Source of the DNA: Nonomuraea spiralis
Lineage (GTDB): Bacteria > Actinomycetota > Actinomycetes > Streptosporangiales > Streptosporangiaceae
Direction of reading: 5' to 3'
DNA: 64,000 nucleotides
NCBI RefSeq assembly: GCF_014648435.1
Contig: NZ_BMRC01000007.1
Location: 62,001-126,000 of the forward strand
The notes beneath the pieces are model-generated. The model did no database searches, was not told the DNA's origin, and saw only the letters and a program-made list of their open reading frames with translations. Positions 7,648-16,050 of this stretch are shown here, one piece after another; the stretch's first letter is position 1, and the number at the start of each line of letters is the position of its first letter. The translations under genes and the position numbers were made by a program.

Positions 7648-8366
7648 CCGACGGCGGCGGCGAGCAGGGACGTCCCCCACAACAGGAACACCGGGTAGGT
7701 CGCCGCGAACCCCCAGCTCCCGTCGAGGATCCCGGCTCCGCCGCCGGGCGCGCACGTACGGGTGACGCCGAAGGCCAGGCAGGTCGTCATCATGGCGCCG
7801 TACTGACCGACCAGGAGGCCGACGGCCGCCGCCGGGACGACGGCCAGGGCACGCGGCACCCGCCGCCCTCCGGCGAACGGCACCCGTTCCGGGACGACCT
7901 GCCCCCAACGGCTGATCAGCCCCAGCGTGAGCAGCCCGCCGAGCACCGGCCCGGCGACGAGCAGCACCCAGAACACCGCCGAGCCGCCCAGCTCCGCCAG
8001 GCCGGCGCGGGAGCCGCCGCCCACACCGAGCGGCACGCCCACTCCCCACAGCAGGTGCGGAACCGAGAAGCCCAGCACCGGCACGGCGGCCGCCGTCCAG
8101 GTCGCCGCCCTGGCCCAGGGGGCGGGACGGACCGTCCCGCCGTCCCGGGACACGCGCGCCCGCGCGGACGTACGCGAGCCATGGCGGACGGTCGCCAGGG
8201 CCAGCAGCACCCCCAGTACGGCGAGCAGCGACTGCCGGGCGAGGGCGGGGTCGTCGAACTTGCCGAAGGCCAGCCGCATGACCAGGTTCCCGGGCGCCAC
8301 CAGCGCGAGCGCGGCCGAGGCGGCCCAGCCCGCGGCCAGCAGCGCCGGCCGTACGTGTGCTCTCAT
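7494..8366 (-). CDS. Hypothetical multi-pass membrane protein
   Basis: 290 residues in the open frame. Five to seven hydrophobic helices are visible (for example PALLAAGWAASAALALVAPG, SLLAVLGVLLALATV, VFWVLLVAGPVLGGLLTLG, VFLLWGTSLLAAAVGYL). The family is not recognised. The last ~50 residues after GYLDTTDRS lie antisense to the hydrolase gene, are Cys/Pro/Ser-rich and do not look like folded protein. The native C-terminus may therefore be extended by loss of a stop or a frameshift near 7640. It sits alone between the hydrolase and the permease remnant. Confidence 0.6.
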   Translation of the reverse strand: MRAHVRPALLAAGWAASAALALVAPGNLVMRLAFGKFDDPALARQSLLAVLGVLLALATVRHGSRTSARARVSRDGGTVRPAPWARAATWTAAAVPVLGFSVPHLLWGVGVPLGVGGGSRAGLAELGGSAVFWVLLVAGPVLGGLLTLGLISRWGQVVPERVPFAGGRRVPRALAVVPAAAVGLLVGQYGAMMTTCLAFGVTRTCAPGGGAGILDGSWGFAATYPVFLLWGTSLLAAAVGYLDTTDRSPLLRTCASSSPNSAGCVLRPVCPPGKCTNDVPSRSARKAAGR

Positions 8367-8438
8367 GGCCGCCCACGCTAGGACGCGGCCCCTGCTCCCG
8401 GTCTCCCTCCCGCGGGTGAGAATGCTCCCTCGCAGGGG

Positions 8439-9005
8439 TCACTTCAGCGCGCCCGCCGTCATGCCCGCCTGGATCCGGCCCTGGAGGAGGGCGTAGACGA
8501 TGAGGATCGGCGCCATGGCGATCGTCAGGCCCGCGAACAGCCCCGAACGGTCACCGGCGTAACCCTGCTCGACCGCCAGGTTGGCAAGTCCCTGCGACAG
8601 GACGAACTTGTCGTCGTCGCTGACCAGGAGCAGGAGGATCAGGTACTGGTTCCACTGGCCGATGAAGTTGAAGATCCCGACGCTGATGAGCCCCGGCCGG
8701 GCCAGCGGCAACATGACCCGGAAGAAGATGCGTGCCTCGCCGCACCCGTCGAGCTTGGCGGCCTCGGCGACCTCCTCGGGCAGCGTCCGGAAGAAGGCCA
8801 CCAGGAAGAACATCGAGAACGGCAGCGAGTACGCCGTGTACACGAGGATGAGCCCGGGCAGCGAGTTGCCGAGCCCGAGGTTCTGGACGACGAAGAACAG
8901 CGGGACCAGCGCCATGAAGACGGGGAAGGTCATCCCGGCGATGAAGAAGTAGTACAGGGCGTTCTTGAGCCGGAACTCGAAGCGGGCGAAGATGTAGGCG
9001 CCCAT
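8439..9005 (-). pseudogene. Carbohydrate ABC transporter permease, 5'-truncated (MalG type)
   Basis: The 188 residues correspond to the C-terminal two thirds of a MalG-like sugar permease, including the EAA loop (EEVAEAAKLDGCGEARIFFRVMLPLARPG region). The family is usually about 270-300 residues. In the same frame the family-like sequence LLLSA continues just before the first Met, and an in-frame TGA then stops it ten codons upstream. The first one or two helices are missing. No partner permease, solute-binding protein or ATPase of the sugar type is nearby. This looks like a deletion scar and is probably non-functional. Confidence 0.75.
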
Positions 9006-9299
9006 GGCCGACAGCAGCAGCCGTCCGCCCGCTCACCCGCTCATGCGTGGCGATGGCCATCAGAGTTCGAGATCGGGGACGCGCCCGAGGTCGTCGCGGC
9101 GGTGCAGGCCGCGGTCCGGCCGCTGCACGAGTTCGTGGCCGTGTCCGGCAGCGTCGTCGGCGCGCTGGCCACCACGCTCGGCGCGGCCGTCCTCAGCCTC
9201 GAACAGGCCCACGGCCAGCTCCTCGGCGAGTACGCCGTGCACGCCGCGCCCGCCGTCGACCGCCTCGGCCCATCCCCGGGAGACCGCCCGGCCGGATGA
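9006..9299 (+). other. Gene-poor scar with an unrecognised short coding-like stretch
   Basis: This 294-base gap sits between the truncated permease and the ABC ATPase. A plus-strand frame from about 9066 to 9299 reads a helical, coding-like peptide (VAAVQAAVRPLHEFVAVSG, then LGAAVLSLEQAHGQLLGEY) that ends at a TGA at 9297. It has no convincing start or ribosome site and I do not recognise it. It is most simply the tail of a gene whose front was lost in the same event that truncated the permease. Confidence 0.35.
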
Positions 9300-9989
9300 T
9301 CAGTGGGCTCGCGGCGGCGTCCCCTCGGCGAGCCTGCCGTCGCTCATGGTCAGGACGGTGTCCACCGCCGCCAGCGCGGCCAGGTCGTGCGTGACCATGA
9401 CGGTGGCCAGGTCGTTCTTCCTGGTCAGGTCGGCCAGCAGGGAGACGACGCGCTCGCCCCGGTGGTGGTCGAGCGCGCTGGTCGGCTCGTCGACCAGCAG
9501 GACCTCGGGGGAGTTCATCAGCGCGCGGGCGATGTTGACACGCTGGCGCTCGCCCCCGGACAACTGGTGCGGGCGCTTGTGCTCCTTGCCGCCCAGGTCG
9601 ACGGCGAGCAGCAGCTCCCGCGCCCGCTCGGCCGCCGTACGGGGGGATTCGCCGGCCAGGTGTGCCATCACCAGGAGCTGGTCGAGCGCGGTGAGCGAAG
9701 GCAGCAGGTTGGCCTGCTGGAACACGATGCCTACGTGGTCGCGGCGCACCTTGGTCCGGGCCGCCTGACCGGCCCGCGAGACGTCCTGCCCGGCGATGCT
9801 CACGCCGCCCGACGCGGGCGTGACGAGCGTGGCGGCGACGGCGAGCAGGCTGGACTTGCCCGAGCCGGACGGGCCGACCACCGCGGCGAACTCGCCCGGC
9901 GCGACGGCCAGGCTGACGTGGTCGAGCGCGGTCAGCGTACGGTCGCCGTCGGGGTAGGTCAGGACGACGTCCGTGAGCTTGAGGGTCAT
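9300..9989 (-). CDS. ABC transporter ATP-binding protein (LolD/MacB type)
   Basis: 229 residues. Walker A GPSGSGKSS is at residues 39-47, followed by a Q-loop (IVFQQANLLPSL), the signature LSGGERQRVNIARAL, Walker B VLLVDEPTSALD and the switch His in VMVTHDL. The sequence class (short, QQANLLPSL) matches ATPases that energise FtsX-like mechanotransmission or export complexes. The start overlaps the permease stop as ATGA, so the two are one operon. They are divergent from the kinase/regulator pair at 11217-13024, which probably controls them. Confidence 0.93.
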   Translation of the reverse strand: MTLKLTDVVLTYPDGDRTLTALDHVSLAVAPGEFAAVVGPSGSGKSSLLAVAATLVTPASGGVSIAGQDVSRAGQAARTKVRRDHVGIVFQQANLLPSLTALDQLLVMAHLAGESPRTAAERARELLLAVDLGGKEHKRPHQLSGGERQRVNIARALMNSPEVLLVDEPTSALDHHRGERVVSLLADLTRKNDLATVMVTHDLAALAAVDTVLTMSDGRLAEGTPPRAH

Positions 9990-11068
9990 CGGGAGGCTCC
10001 CAGGGCGGTCAGCGGGTCGACGGAGGTGATCTTGCGGATGGCCAGCGCGGCCCCGGCGGCCCCGAGCAGGACCAGCACGGCCACCGGCACGACGGTGGTG
10101 GCCGCCGACAACACGAACGGCACGGTCCCCTCGGCCAGCGCGCCGAGTCCCGCCCCGAGCAGGCCGCCGGCGGCCGCCCCGGCGAGCAGCACGACGACCG
10201 CCTGGGCGAGGGCGTCCCGCAGCAGGTAGCCGGTGCTCGCGCCGAGCGCCTTGAGCACGGCGACGTCGCCACGCCGCTGGATCGTCCAGACGGTGAAGAA
10301 GGCGCCGATGACCAGGGCCGAGATCGCGAACAGGAAACCGCGCATGAGCTGGAGCGAGCCGTTCTCGGAGGAGAACGAGCCGATCGCGGCGGGCGCCTCG
10401 GACAGAGGGACCGTCGTGGTGCCGATCCTGGCGTCGGCGGCGTCCAGGTCGGCCGCGTTCGGGCTGGTCGGGGCGTCGGTCGTCAGGGCCAGGACGGTCG
10501 CCACGGTGGCGGCGTCCCCACGGCGGGCCATCCGCTGCCAGTCGCCGATCTCGATCCAGGCGACGGGAGTGTGGCTGTAGGACGCCTCGTCCCCGATGCC
10601 GGAGACGGTGAAGTCCTCGCCGGCGATTTGTAGCGTGTCGCCGGACTTCAGCCCGGTGCCGGTCGCGAGCGCGGTGGACAGGACGATCCCGCCCGCGCCG
10701 ACGGGCCGCCCCTGGGCGAGCGCGCCGCCCGGCTGGACGCCGAAGAGCGCCGCCGCCGTGCTCCGCTCGTCGCCGTAGGCGAGTCTCGACATGGAGACGC
10801 CGAGCCGTTCGACGGCGTCGCCGGCCACCTGCCGCCAGTCCTGCCAGGTCCGGTCGGTGATACGGCTGTCGGCGAAGGCGGGTTTCTCCGCGCCGTCGAA
10901 GACGAGGTGGGCGGCGGGCAGGCCCTCCACGGCCGAGACGTTCTCCCGGGCCAGCCCGGCGGTCAGGCCGGACAACATGGTCACCAGGAGGGTGATGAGG
11001 AAGACGACGGTGCCCATCAGGGCGAACCGTCCCTTGGCGAAGCGCAGGTCTCTGAGCGCCACGAACAC
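9986..11068 (-). CDS. FtsX-like ABC transporter permease
   Basis: 360 residues. An N-terminal helix (GTVVFLITLLVTMLSGLTAG) is followed by a ~200-residue MacB-like periplasmic domain. Three C-terminal helices come next (FLFAISALVIGAFFTVWTI; DALAQAVVVLLAGAAAGGLLG; TTVVPVAVLVLLGAAGAALA). The cytosolic motif DVAVLKALGAS, which contacts the ATPase, is present. It starts at GTG 11068 and is upstream of the ATPase. The complex likely exports or releases an amphipathic compound, or acts in cell-envelope stress, as usual for this class; the substrate is unknown. Confidence 0.9.
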   Translation of the reverse strand: MFVALRDLRFAKGRFALMGTVVFLITLLVTMLSGLTAGLARENVSAVEGLPAAHLVFDGAEKPAFADSRITDRTWQDWRQVAGDAVERLGVSMSRLAYGDERSTAAALFGVQPGGALAQGRPVGAGGIVLSTALATGTGLKSGDTLQIAGEDFTVSGIGDEASYSHTPVAWIEIGDWQRMARRGDAATVATVLALTTDAPTSPNAADLDAADARIGTTTVPLSEAPAAIGSFSSENGSLQLMRGFLFAISALVIGAFFTVWTIQRRGDVAVLKALGASTGYLLRDALAQAVVVLLAGAAAGGLLGAGLGALAEGTVPFVLSAATTVVPVAVLVLLGAAGAALAIRKITSVDPLTALGASR

Positions 11069-11187
11069 GGCGCATCCCCCGTTGCGGTTGAAGGGAATGT
11101 TGACGGTTCTCAGCGTGGGTTCGCCTGGTTCGTCCGCACATCGTGCATGCGGGCCGCCCGAAATACTTCTTTTGGACGATTTGCTGG

Positions 11188-11207
11188 TGGGAACTGTCCC
11201 ATACTCT
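11188..11207. promoter_or_regulatory. Palindrome TGGGA-ACTG-TCCCA with adjacent -10-like element
   Basis: A perfect 5-bp dyad (11188-11201) is followed at once by TACTCT (11202-11207), a plausible -10 hexamer for the kinase gene whose ATG is at 11217. The dyad lies in the core promoter and in the shared intergenic region with the divergent exporter operon. It is a reasonable autoregulatory operator; no binding protein can be assigned from sequence alone. Confidence 0.35.
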
Positions 11208-11216
11208 GGGTGAGAG

Positions 11217-12404
11217 ATGTCTGACTATCCGTTCCCGCCCACCCTCCGGCTGCTCCGATGGACCGTGCACGGCACGTTCGCGATCCTCCTGGTGATCGCG
11301 CTGGCCGGGGTCGCCGGGAAGGGGCGGCCCGCGCTGGTGCTGGGCGGGGTGCTCCTCGGGGTGCTCTACGCGGCGGGCATCGTGATCGAGGGACGGCTGC
11401 CGCACTTCGGCGGGACGACGCACCTGCGGCTGGGCCGCGTCTGGCTGGTGCTGACCACGGCCGGATGGGCGGCGCTCGCCCTGGCCGCGCCGCAGTTCGT
11501 CTGGCTGGCCTTCCCGCTCTTCTTCGCCCACCTCCACCTGCTGCCCCTGGCGGTCGCGTTGCCGGGCGTGGCGGCGCTGACCGTCGCGGCCGTCCTGGCC
11601 GCCGCCTGGCACGAGGGCCGGCTGACCGCTGCCCTGGTCGTCGGGCCGACGATCGGCGCCGCCGTGGCCACCCTGATGGCGATGATCTACAAGACGCTGC
11701 ACGCCGAGAGCGAGGAACGCCGCCTGCTGATCGACGACCTGGTCCGCACCAGGGGCAAGCTGCTCCAGGCGGAGGGCGACGCCGTACGGCTGGCCGAGCG
11801 CGAACGCCTGGCCAGGGAGATCCACGACACGCTGGCGCAGGGCATGTCCAGCATCATCCTGCTCCTGCGTGCCGCCCGGAGGGACCTGGCCGACGACCTC
11901 CCGGCCGCCGAACGCCGCATCACCGAGGCGGCGGACGCGGCCAAGGAGAACCTGGAGGAGGCACGCAACTTCGTCCGGGCCCTGGCTCCGCCGGCGTTGC
12001 AACAGGCGTCGCTGGCCGCGGCCCTGCGCAGGATCAGCGACTCCGCCGTGGCGGGCACACCCGTACGGGCCCGCTTCGAGATCTCCGGCACGCCGGCGCC
12101 GCTGCCCGCCGACTACGACGCCACGCTGCTCCGCATCGCCCAGGGCGCGCTGGGCAACGTCAGCCGGCACTCCGGAGCCGGTCACGCCGGGGTGACCCTC
12201 ACGTACCTGGACGACGTGGTCATGCTGGACGTCTACGACGACGGCCGGGGGTTCGACCCCGGCAACGCGACCGGCTTCGGCCTGCGCGCGATGCGCGAAC
12301 GGGTGAGCGCCCTGGGCGGCAGCCTCACCGTGGAGTCGGCTCCCGGCGAGGGCACGGCCGTGGTGGCCACCCTGCCGTTGCCGCCCAGAGAGCCGGCGTC
12401 GTGA
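11217..12404 (+). CDS. Sensor histidine kinase (HisKA_3 type)
   Basis: 395 residues. About five membrane helices occupy residues 15-160 with short loops. A helical linker leads to the phosphorylation site His203 in REIHDTLAQGMSS. The ATPase domain has the glycine box FGLRAMRERVSALGG and the VDVYDDGRGF-type G1 motif (read here as LDVYDDGRGFD). It is co-translated with the response regulator (GTGA overlap) and divergent from the FtsX-type exporter, an arrangement common in antibiotic or envelope-stress sensing modules of Gram-positive bacteria. Confidence 0.92.
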   Translation: MSDYPFPPTLRLLRWTVHGTFAILLVIALAGVAGKGRPALVLGGVLLGVLYAAGIVIEGRLPHFGGTTHLRLGRVWLVLTTAGWAALALAAPQFVWLAFPLFFAHLHLLPLAVALPGVAALTVAAVLAAAWHEGRLTAALVVGPTIGAAVATLMAMIYKTLHAESEERRLLIDDLVRTRGKLLQAEGDAVRLAERERLAREIHDTLAQGMSSIILLLRAARRDLADDLPAAERRITEAADAAKENLEEARNFVRALAPPALQQASLAAALRRISDSAVAGTPVRARFEISGTPAPLPADYDATLLRIAQGALGNVSRHSGAGHAGVTLTYLDDVVMLDVYDDGRGFDPGNATGFGLRAMRERVSALGGSLTVESAPGEGTAVVATLPLPPREPAS

Positions 12405-13024
12405 TCCGGATCGTCCTGGTGGACGACCACCCCGTCGTACGCTCCGGGCTGCGCGCCATGCTCGCCGGGCAGCCCGACTTCGACCTGGTCGGCGAGGCCG
12501 CCACGGGGGAGGAGGGCGTGGAACTGGCCGGCGCGCTCGCGCCCGACGTCGTGCTGATGGATCTCCGGCTCGGTACGGGCATGCACGGCAGCGAGGCGAC
12601 CCGCCGGATCGTGGCACTGGGCGGGCCGCGGGTCCTGGTGCTGACCACGTTCGACACCGACGCCGACATCGTGGCCGCCGTCGAGTCGGGCGCGACCGGC
12701 TACCTGCTCAAGGACGCCCCGTCGGACGACCTGCACGCCGCCATCCGCTCGGCCGCCGCGGGCGCGGGCGCCCTGGCGCCGAGCGTGGCCGCCCGCCTGA
12801 TGGGCCGGGTCCGGGCGCCCGACACCGCCCTGAGCCCGCGCGAGCTGGAGGTGCTCGCGCACGTCGCCGCCGGGTTGTCCAACCGGCAGATCAGCAAGGC
12901 GATGTTCCTCAGCGAGACGACGGTCAAGACCCATCTGGCGCACATCTACACCAAGCTGGACGTGGACTCCCGTACCGCGGCGGTCGCGGCGGCCTCCAAG
13001 AGGGGGCTCATCCGTACCCCTTGA
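12401..13024 (+). CDS. NarL/FixJ-family response regulator
   Basis: 207 residues from the GTG at 12401, which overlaps the kinase stop by four bases. The receiver domain has DD at 8-9, the phospho-acceptor Asp54 in VVLMDLRLG, Thr in VLTTFD and Lys in LLKDAP. The LuxR HTH is at about residues 142-200 (LSPRELEVLAHVAAGLSNRQ, then TTVKTHLAHIYTKL). The adjacent divergent ABC exporter is the most likely target, via the shared region 11069-11216. Confidence 0.93.
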   Translation: MIRIVLVDDHPVVRSGLRAMLAGQPDFDLVGEAATGEEGVELAGALAPDVVLMDLRLGTGMHGSEATRRIVALGGPRVLVLTTFDTDADIVAAVESGATGYLLKDAPSDDLHAAIRSAAAGAGALAPSVAARLMGRVRAPDTALSPRELEVLAHVAAGLSNRQISKAMFLSETTVKTHLAHIYTKLDVDSRTAAVAAASKRGLIRTP

Positions 13025-13034
13025 ACGGGGGCGA

Positions 13035-13442
13035 TCACTTCCCGTTGGACGGGCCCGCGGCGCGGAAGGCGAGGATCGCCGCGGCGAGCAGGAGTATCCC
13101 GCACACGCCCTGCTCGGCGACCATCCAGCCCGGCAGCGGCAGGAACAGCAGCACGCCCACCACCGCGACGAGGATCACGACGAGCACGATCCGCAGGCGC
13201 AGGAGCGCCCGGTCGCCTCCGTGCTGGGCGCGGCGGGCGAAGGCGAGGGTGAGGATCGACGTCGCGGCCACGATGATGCCGCGCCCCCATGCCTCGTCGG
13301 TGACGAGCGAGGGCGCGACGCCGGACAGGACGGCGATCGCCACGATGGTCAGCAGGCTGAGCGTGGTGTAGGCGGCGACCAGGAGCATTGCCGCGTGCAG
13401 GCCGGGACGGGGCAGCGCGTCGGAGGAGTTCGGGTTGCTCAT
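13035..13442 (-). CDS. Small hypothetical membrane protein linked to a TetR regulator
   Basis: 135 residues with four hydrophobic helices (AAMLLVAAYTTLSLLTIVAIAVL; GIIVAATSILTLAFA; RIVLVVILVAVVGVLLFLPL; VCGILLLAAAILAF). The start ATG at 13442 overlaps the TetR stop by four bases, so both are read from one message. The helix pattern resembles other small four-helix membrane proteins of actinobacteria, but I cannot assign a family. Repression by the linked TetR protein is likely. Confidence 0.75.
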   Translation of the reverse strand: MSNPNSSDALPRPGLHAAMLLVAAYTTLSLLTIVAIAVLSGVAPSLVTDEAWGRGIIVAATSILTLAFARRAQHGGDRALLRLRIVLVVILVAVVGVLLFLPLPGWMVAEQGVCGILLLAAAILAFRAAGPSNGK

Positions 13443-14056
13443 GAGGCGTCCTTGGAGGTGAGGGAGGCCGGCTGGACGGCGCGCAGGAAGAGCGCGGCGG
13501 CCTCGCGGATGTAGTGCTCGTGGTCCAGCTCGGGGTGGGCGAGGAAATAGGACGCCGCCCCGTCGACGATGGCGCGGATCGACAGAGCGGTGACCTCGGG
13601 GTCGAACTCGCCGAACTCGCCGCTCTCCTGCCCTGACTGCAGCAGCCGCCGCAGCGGGGCGATCGCGTCGTCGAGTTGCACGGCGTGGACGGTGTCGGAG
13701 TTCATCAGGATCTGCTGGGTGGCTCCGACGTGCGCGGGGTGGAGCGTGATGAAGCGCAGGTTGGTCTCGATGTACGTGCGGAGCTTGTCCGTCGCGGTGT
13801 CGGCGGCGAGCAGGCGCTCGGCCATGTAGGTCGCGCCGGTCTCGAACAGCGCGCTGACGACCGCCTGGTAGAGCTCCTCCTTGGAGGAGAAGTGGTAGAG
13901 CGCGGTGCCCTTGCTGGTGCCCGCTTCGCGGGCGATGCGGTCCACCGAGGCGGCCCGGTAGCCGTCCCTGGTGATCACCTGGATCGCGGCGGTGATCAGG
14001 TCCTGGTGTCTGGCCCGCTGGGTACGCGTGGGCGCTCCCGATTCCTTTGACCGCAT
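13439..14056 (-). CDS. TetR-family transcriptional regulator
   Basis: 205 residues. The HTH at about residues 37-57 reads SVDRIAREAGTSKGTALYHF, a canonical TetR recognition region. The C-terminal ligand domain includes RFITLHPAHVGATQQILMN. The ATG at 14056 has no ribosome site; a TAACTT -10-like hexamer lies 6 bases upstream, which fits leaderless transcription. Two copies of GACCGNNTGGTC overlap the start and promoter. It is in an operon with a small membrane protein. Confidence 0.9.
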   Translation of the reverse strand: MRSKESGAPTRTQRARHQDLITAAIQVITRDGYRAASVDRIAREAGTSKGTALYHFSSKEELYQAVVSALFETGATYMAERLLAADTATDKLRTYIETNLRFITLHPAHVGATQQILMNSDTVHAVQLDDAIAPLRRLLQSGQESGEFGEFDPEVTALSIRAIVDGAASYFLAHPELDHEHYIREAAALFLRAVQPASLTSKDAS

Positions 14057-14080
14057 GGTCCAAAGTTAGACCGAGTGGTC
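14049..14080. promoter_or_regulatory. Tandem TetR operator, two GACCG-NN-TGGTC sites 20 bp apart
   Basis: GACCGCATGGTC (14049-14060, containing the start codon of the TetR gene) and GACCGAGTGGTC (14069-14080) are repeated exactly 20 bases apart, that is two helical turns. The second overlaps the TAACTT -10-like element (14063-14068) at its edge. This spacing puts two dimers on one DNA face, as known for QacR-like binding. Autorepression is the simplest reading. Confidence 0.6.
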
Positions 14081-14189
14081 GAAAAACGCAAGAGGGGTCG
14101 CGCGGCTGGACTCTCCCCCATTGGGAGGCCCCAGGCTGGGCGCACGAACGAGGGGCCGCCGGCCCCCCTGCCGATCTTCTGGAGAAGTC

Positions 14190-14729
14190 ATGACACCGCG
14201 ATTGGTGCACTGCGCCCCCGTCACCTGCCTCAACGTCACGGGTATGGGAGAGCCCGGCGGCCCCGAGCACGTCTCGGCCATCCGCGCCCTCTACACCGTG
14301 GCCTCCGCCATGGGCGGCCCGGCCGGGCCGCTGGAGGGGCGCTGGTGGGTGGAGGACAGCTCCCTGCCGCCGCTGGAGACCCCACGCGACCTGTGGCGGT
14401 GGCACCTGCTGCTGCCGCTGCCCGGCGTGCCCGAGCCGGGGACGGCCGAGGCGGCCCGGGAGCGGGTACGCGCGTCCGGCGCGGCAGTCGACCGGGTCCA
14501 GGTGGTCACGTTCACCGAGGGTGAGTGCGTGGAGCTGCTTCACGAGGGCCCCTTCAGCGAGGAGAAGGCGTCGCTGGAGGTGATGGAGGCGTACATGGCC
14601 GAGCACGGGCTGACGCGCACCGGCCTGCACCACGAGATCTACCTGACCGATCCCACCGACCCCGAGCCCAGGACGATCCTCCGGCAGCCGGTCACCCGCC
14701 CCGCCGGGGAGCTCCCGCGAGAGGGCTGA
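14190..14729 (+). CDS. GyrI-like/effector-binding-domain protein
   Basis: 179 residues from the ATG at 14190, with GGAGAA five to eight bases upstream (the frame is open earlier but without a site). The pattern of a single SHV-type domain is visible: HVSAIRALYTVASAMG, then WRWHLLLPLPG, VQVVTFTEGECVELLHEGPF and a C-terminal YLTDPTDPEPRTILRQPV. This matches stand-alone GyrI-like small-molecule-binding proteins, which bind or hydrolyse cyclopropanoid or other hydrophobic ligands. It is monocistronic. The ligand is unknown. Confidence 0.78.
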   Translation: MTPRLVHCAPVTCLNVTGMGEPGGPEHVSAIRALYTVASAMGGPAGPLEGRWWVEDSSLPPLETPRDLWRWHLLLPLPGVPEPGTAEAARERVRASGAAVDRVQVVTFTEGECVELLHEGPFSEEKASLEVMEAYMAEHGLTRTGLHHEIYLTDPTDPEPRTILRQPVTRPAGELPREG

Positions 14730-14805
14730 GACACGGCTTTACGGGAGGTGGAAACTGGTCCACGATCACTGCGAGGGGGTGCCGAAACGATCAGAAGGGA
14801 GCCCC

Positions 14806-15969
14806 ATGCGGCTCGGCAGGCGATCCTTGGGGGCGGTTGTGCTCACCCTCGGATTTCTCACTTTGGCATTGTTCCTCTCGGCACTCGTGATCGGCCCGAC
14901 CGGGGAGACGGCCCTCGCCTCCGTCCCCTTGGCGAAGGGCGCCGCCGCGAAGGGCGCCGCGTACGCGATCGTGCCCGCGGCGGCCGACGACGCGCCGCCC
15001 ACCCGGCCCGGCGGGCTGCGGCCCTGCCCGGTCCCGTTCGCCGCGAATCCGACCGGATACGCCTCCATCTGCTGGGCGGCCTCCTCGGACGACATCGGGA
15101 TCGCCGGCTACGACCTGTACCGTCTCGACCCCGGCGGCTTCGTCCTGGCCGCCACCACGACCAGCACGGTCGGCGGCTTCTCCGGCGAGCTGAACCACCT
15201 GTACACGATGTACGTCGTGGCCAGGGACCTGGCCGGGCACCTCAGCCCGCCCTCCGCCCTGATCACGGTGCCCGCGCTGCTCGGGATGACCCCCAGCACC
15301 TCGCCGACCCCGCTGCCGGGCGACCACGTGCCGCCGTCCAAGCCGGCCGGGCTGCGTGACGCCTGCCTCCAGGACTACGCGGGCGTCACGTTCTGCTGGC
15401 AGCCGTCCACCGACAACGTGGCCGTGACGGCGTACGACGTCTACCGCGAGACCGCGACGTCGTACAGCAAGGTCGGCACGGTGGTCCCGCCGAGCACGAA
15501 CTTCGCCGAACCCGGCCTGGTCGTCGGCCGGCGCTACACCTACGTCGTGGTCGCCAAGGACGCGGCCGACAACCTCAGCACGCCGTCCGACCCGCTGTCC
15601 GCGCTGGCCAGGGAAGGTCTGCCGAGCCCGACGCCGACGTCCGGCGCGGCGTGCTCGGTGTCGTACCGGGCGATGCCGGCGGGGTCGCGGCTGGACGCCG
15701 AGGTCACCGTGCGCAACACCGGCACGGAGGCCGTCGACGGGTGGACCCTGACCGTCGGCTACCCGGCCTCGGCCGGCGTGCGTCTCGTCTCGGGCTGGTC
15801 CGCGAACTGGACCCAGGCCGGTACGGGGCCGGCCGGCACGAACAAGCAGTGGAACAAGGTCATCGGCGTCGGCTCGGCGGTCCAGGTCGGGTTCACCGCC
15901 GCGTACGGCGGCCCGCTGCCCGCGCCCGAGAGCTTCGCACTCAACGGGAAGACCTGCGCCAGCGGCTGA
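14806..15969 (+). CDS. Secreted protein with two FN3 domains and a C-terminal CBM2
   Basis: 387 residues from the ATG at 14806 (GAAGGGAG upstream). An N-terminal signal or anchor segment (RRSLGAVVLTLGFLTLALFLSALVIG) comes first. Two fibronectin type III repeats follow (about 60-160 and 175-275), each with the SDDIGIAGYDLYR / TDNVAVTAYDVYR strand. A Pro/Ser/Thr linker leads to a family 2 carbohydrate-binding module (from ACSVSYRAM to FALNGKTC, with the W-T-L and N-x-x-W features). No catalytic domain is present, so it probably binds cellulose or chitin at the surface or lost an enzyme module. A convergent terminator follows. Confidence 0.85.
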   Translation: MRLGRRSLGAVVLTLGFLTLALFLSALVIGPTGETALASVPLAKGAAAKGAAYAIVPAAADDAPPTRPGGLRPCPVPFAANPTGYASICWAASSDDIGIAGYDLYRLDPGGFVLAATTTSTVGGFSGELNHLYTMYVVARDLAGHLSPPSALITVPALLGMTPSTSPTPLPGDHVPPSKPAGLRDACLQDYAGVTFCWQPSTDNVAVTAYDVYRETATSYSKVGTVVPPSTNFAEPGLVVGRRYTYVVVAKDAADNLSTPSDPLSALAREGLPSPTPTSGAACSVSYRAMPAGSRLDAEVTVRNTGTEAVDGWTLTVGYPASAGVRLVSGWSANWTQAGTGPAGTNKQWNKVIGVGSAVQVGFTAAYGGPLPAPESFALNGKTCASG

Positions 15970-15976
15970 TACCCCG

Positions 15977-16035
15977 CCGTACGGGCATGCGGCCGCGCCC
16001 CTCGATCCGGAGGGCCGGCCGCATCGCCCGTACGG
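15977..16035. terminator. Bidirectional terminator between convergent genes
   Basis: The arms CCGTACGGGC-ATGCGGCC (15977-15994) and its complement with one bulged base (16017-16035) can form an 18-bp stem with a 22-base loop, midway between the CBM2 gene and the convergent SnoaL-like gene. There is no U-tract, as usual for high-GC actinobacteria. Confidence 0.65.
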
Positions 16036-16050
16036 GCCGCGCCGCGGAGG

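Noticed and set aside
9300-12617. An 1,105-codon minus-strand open frame spanning the ABC ATPase, permease and kinase region
   Set aside because: Only its last 229 codons (9300-9989) are a real gene; the rest is antisense or out of frame to well-supported genes and reads as Arg/Ala/Gly-rich high-GC shadow.
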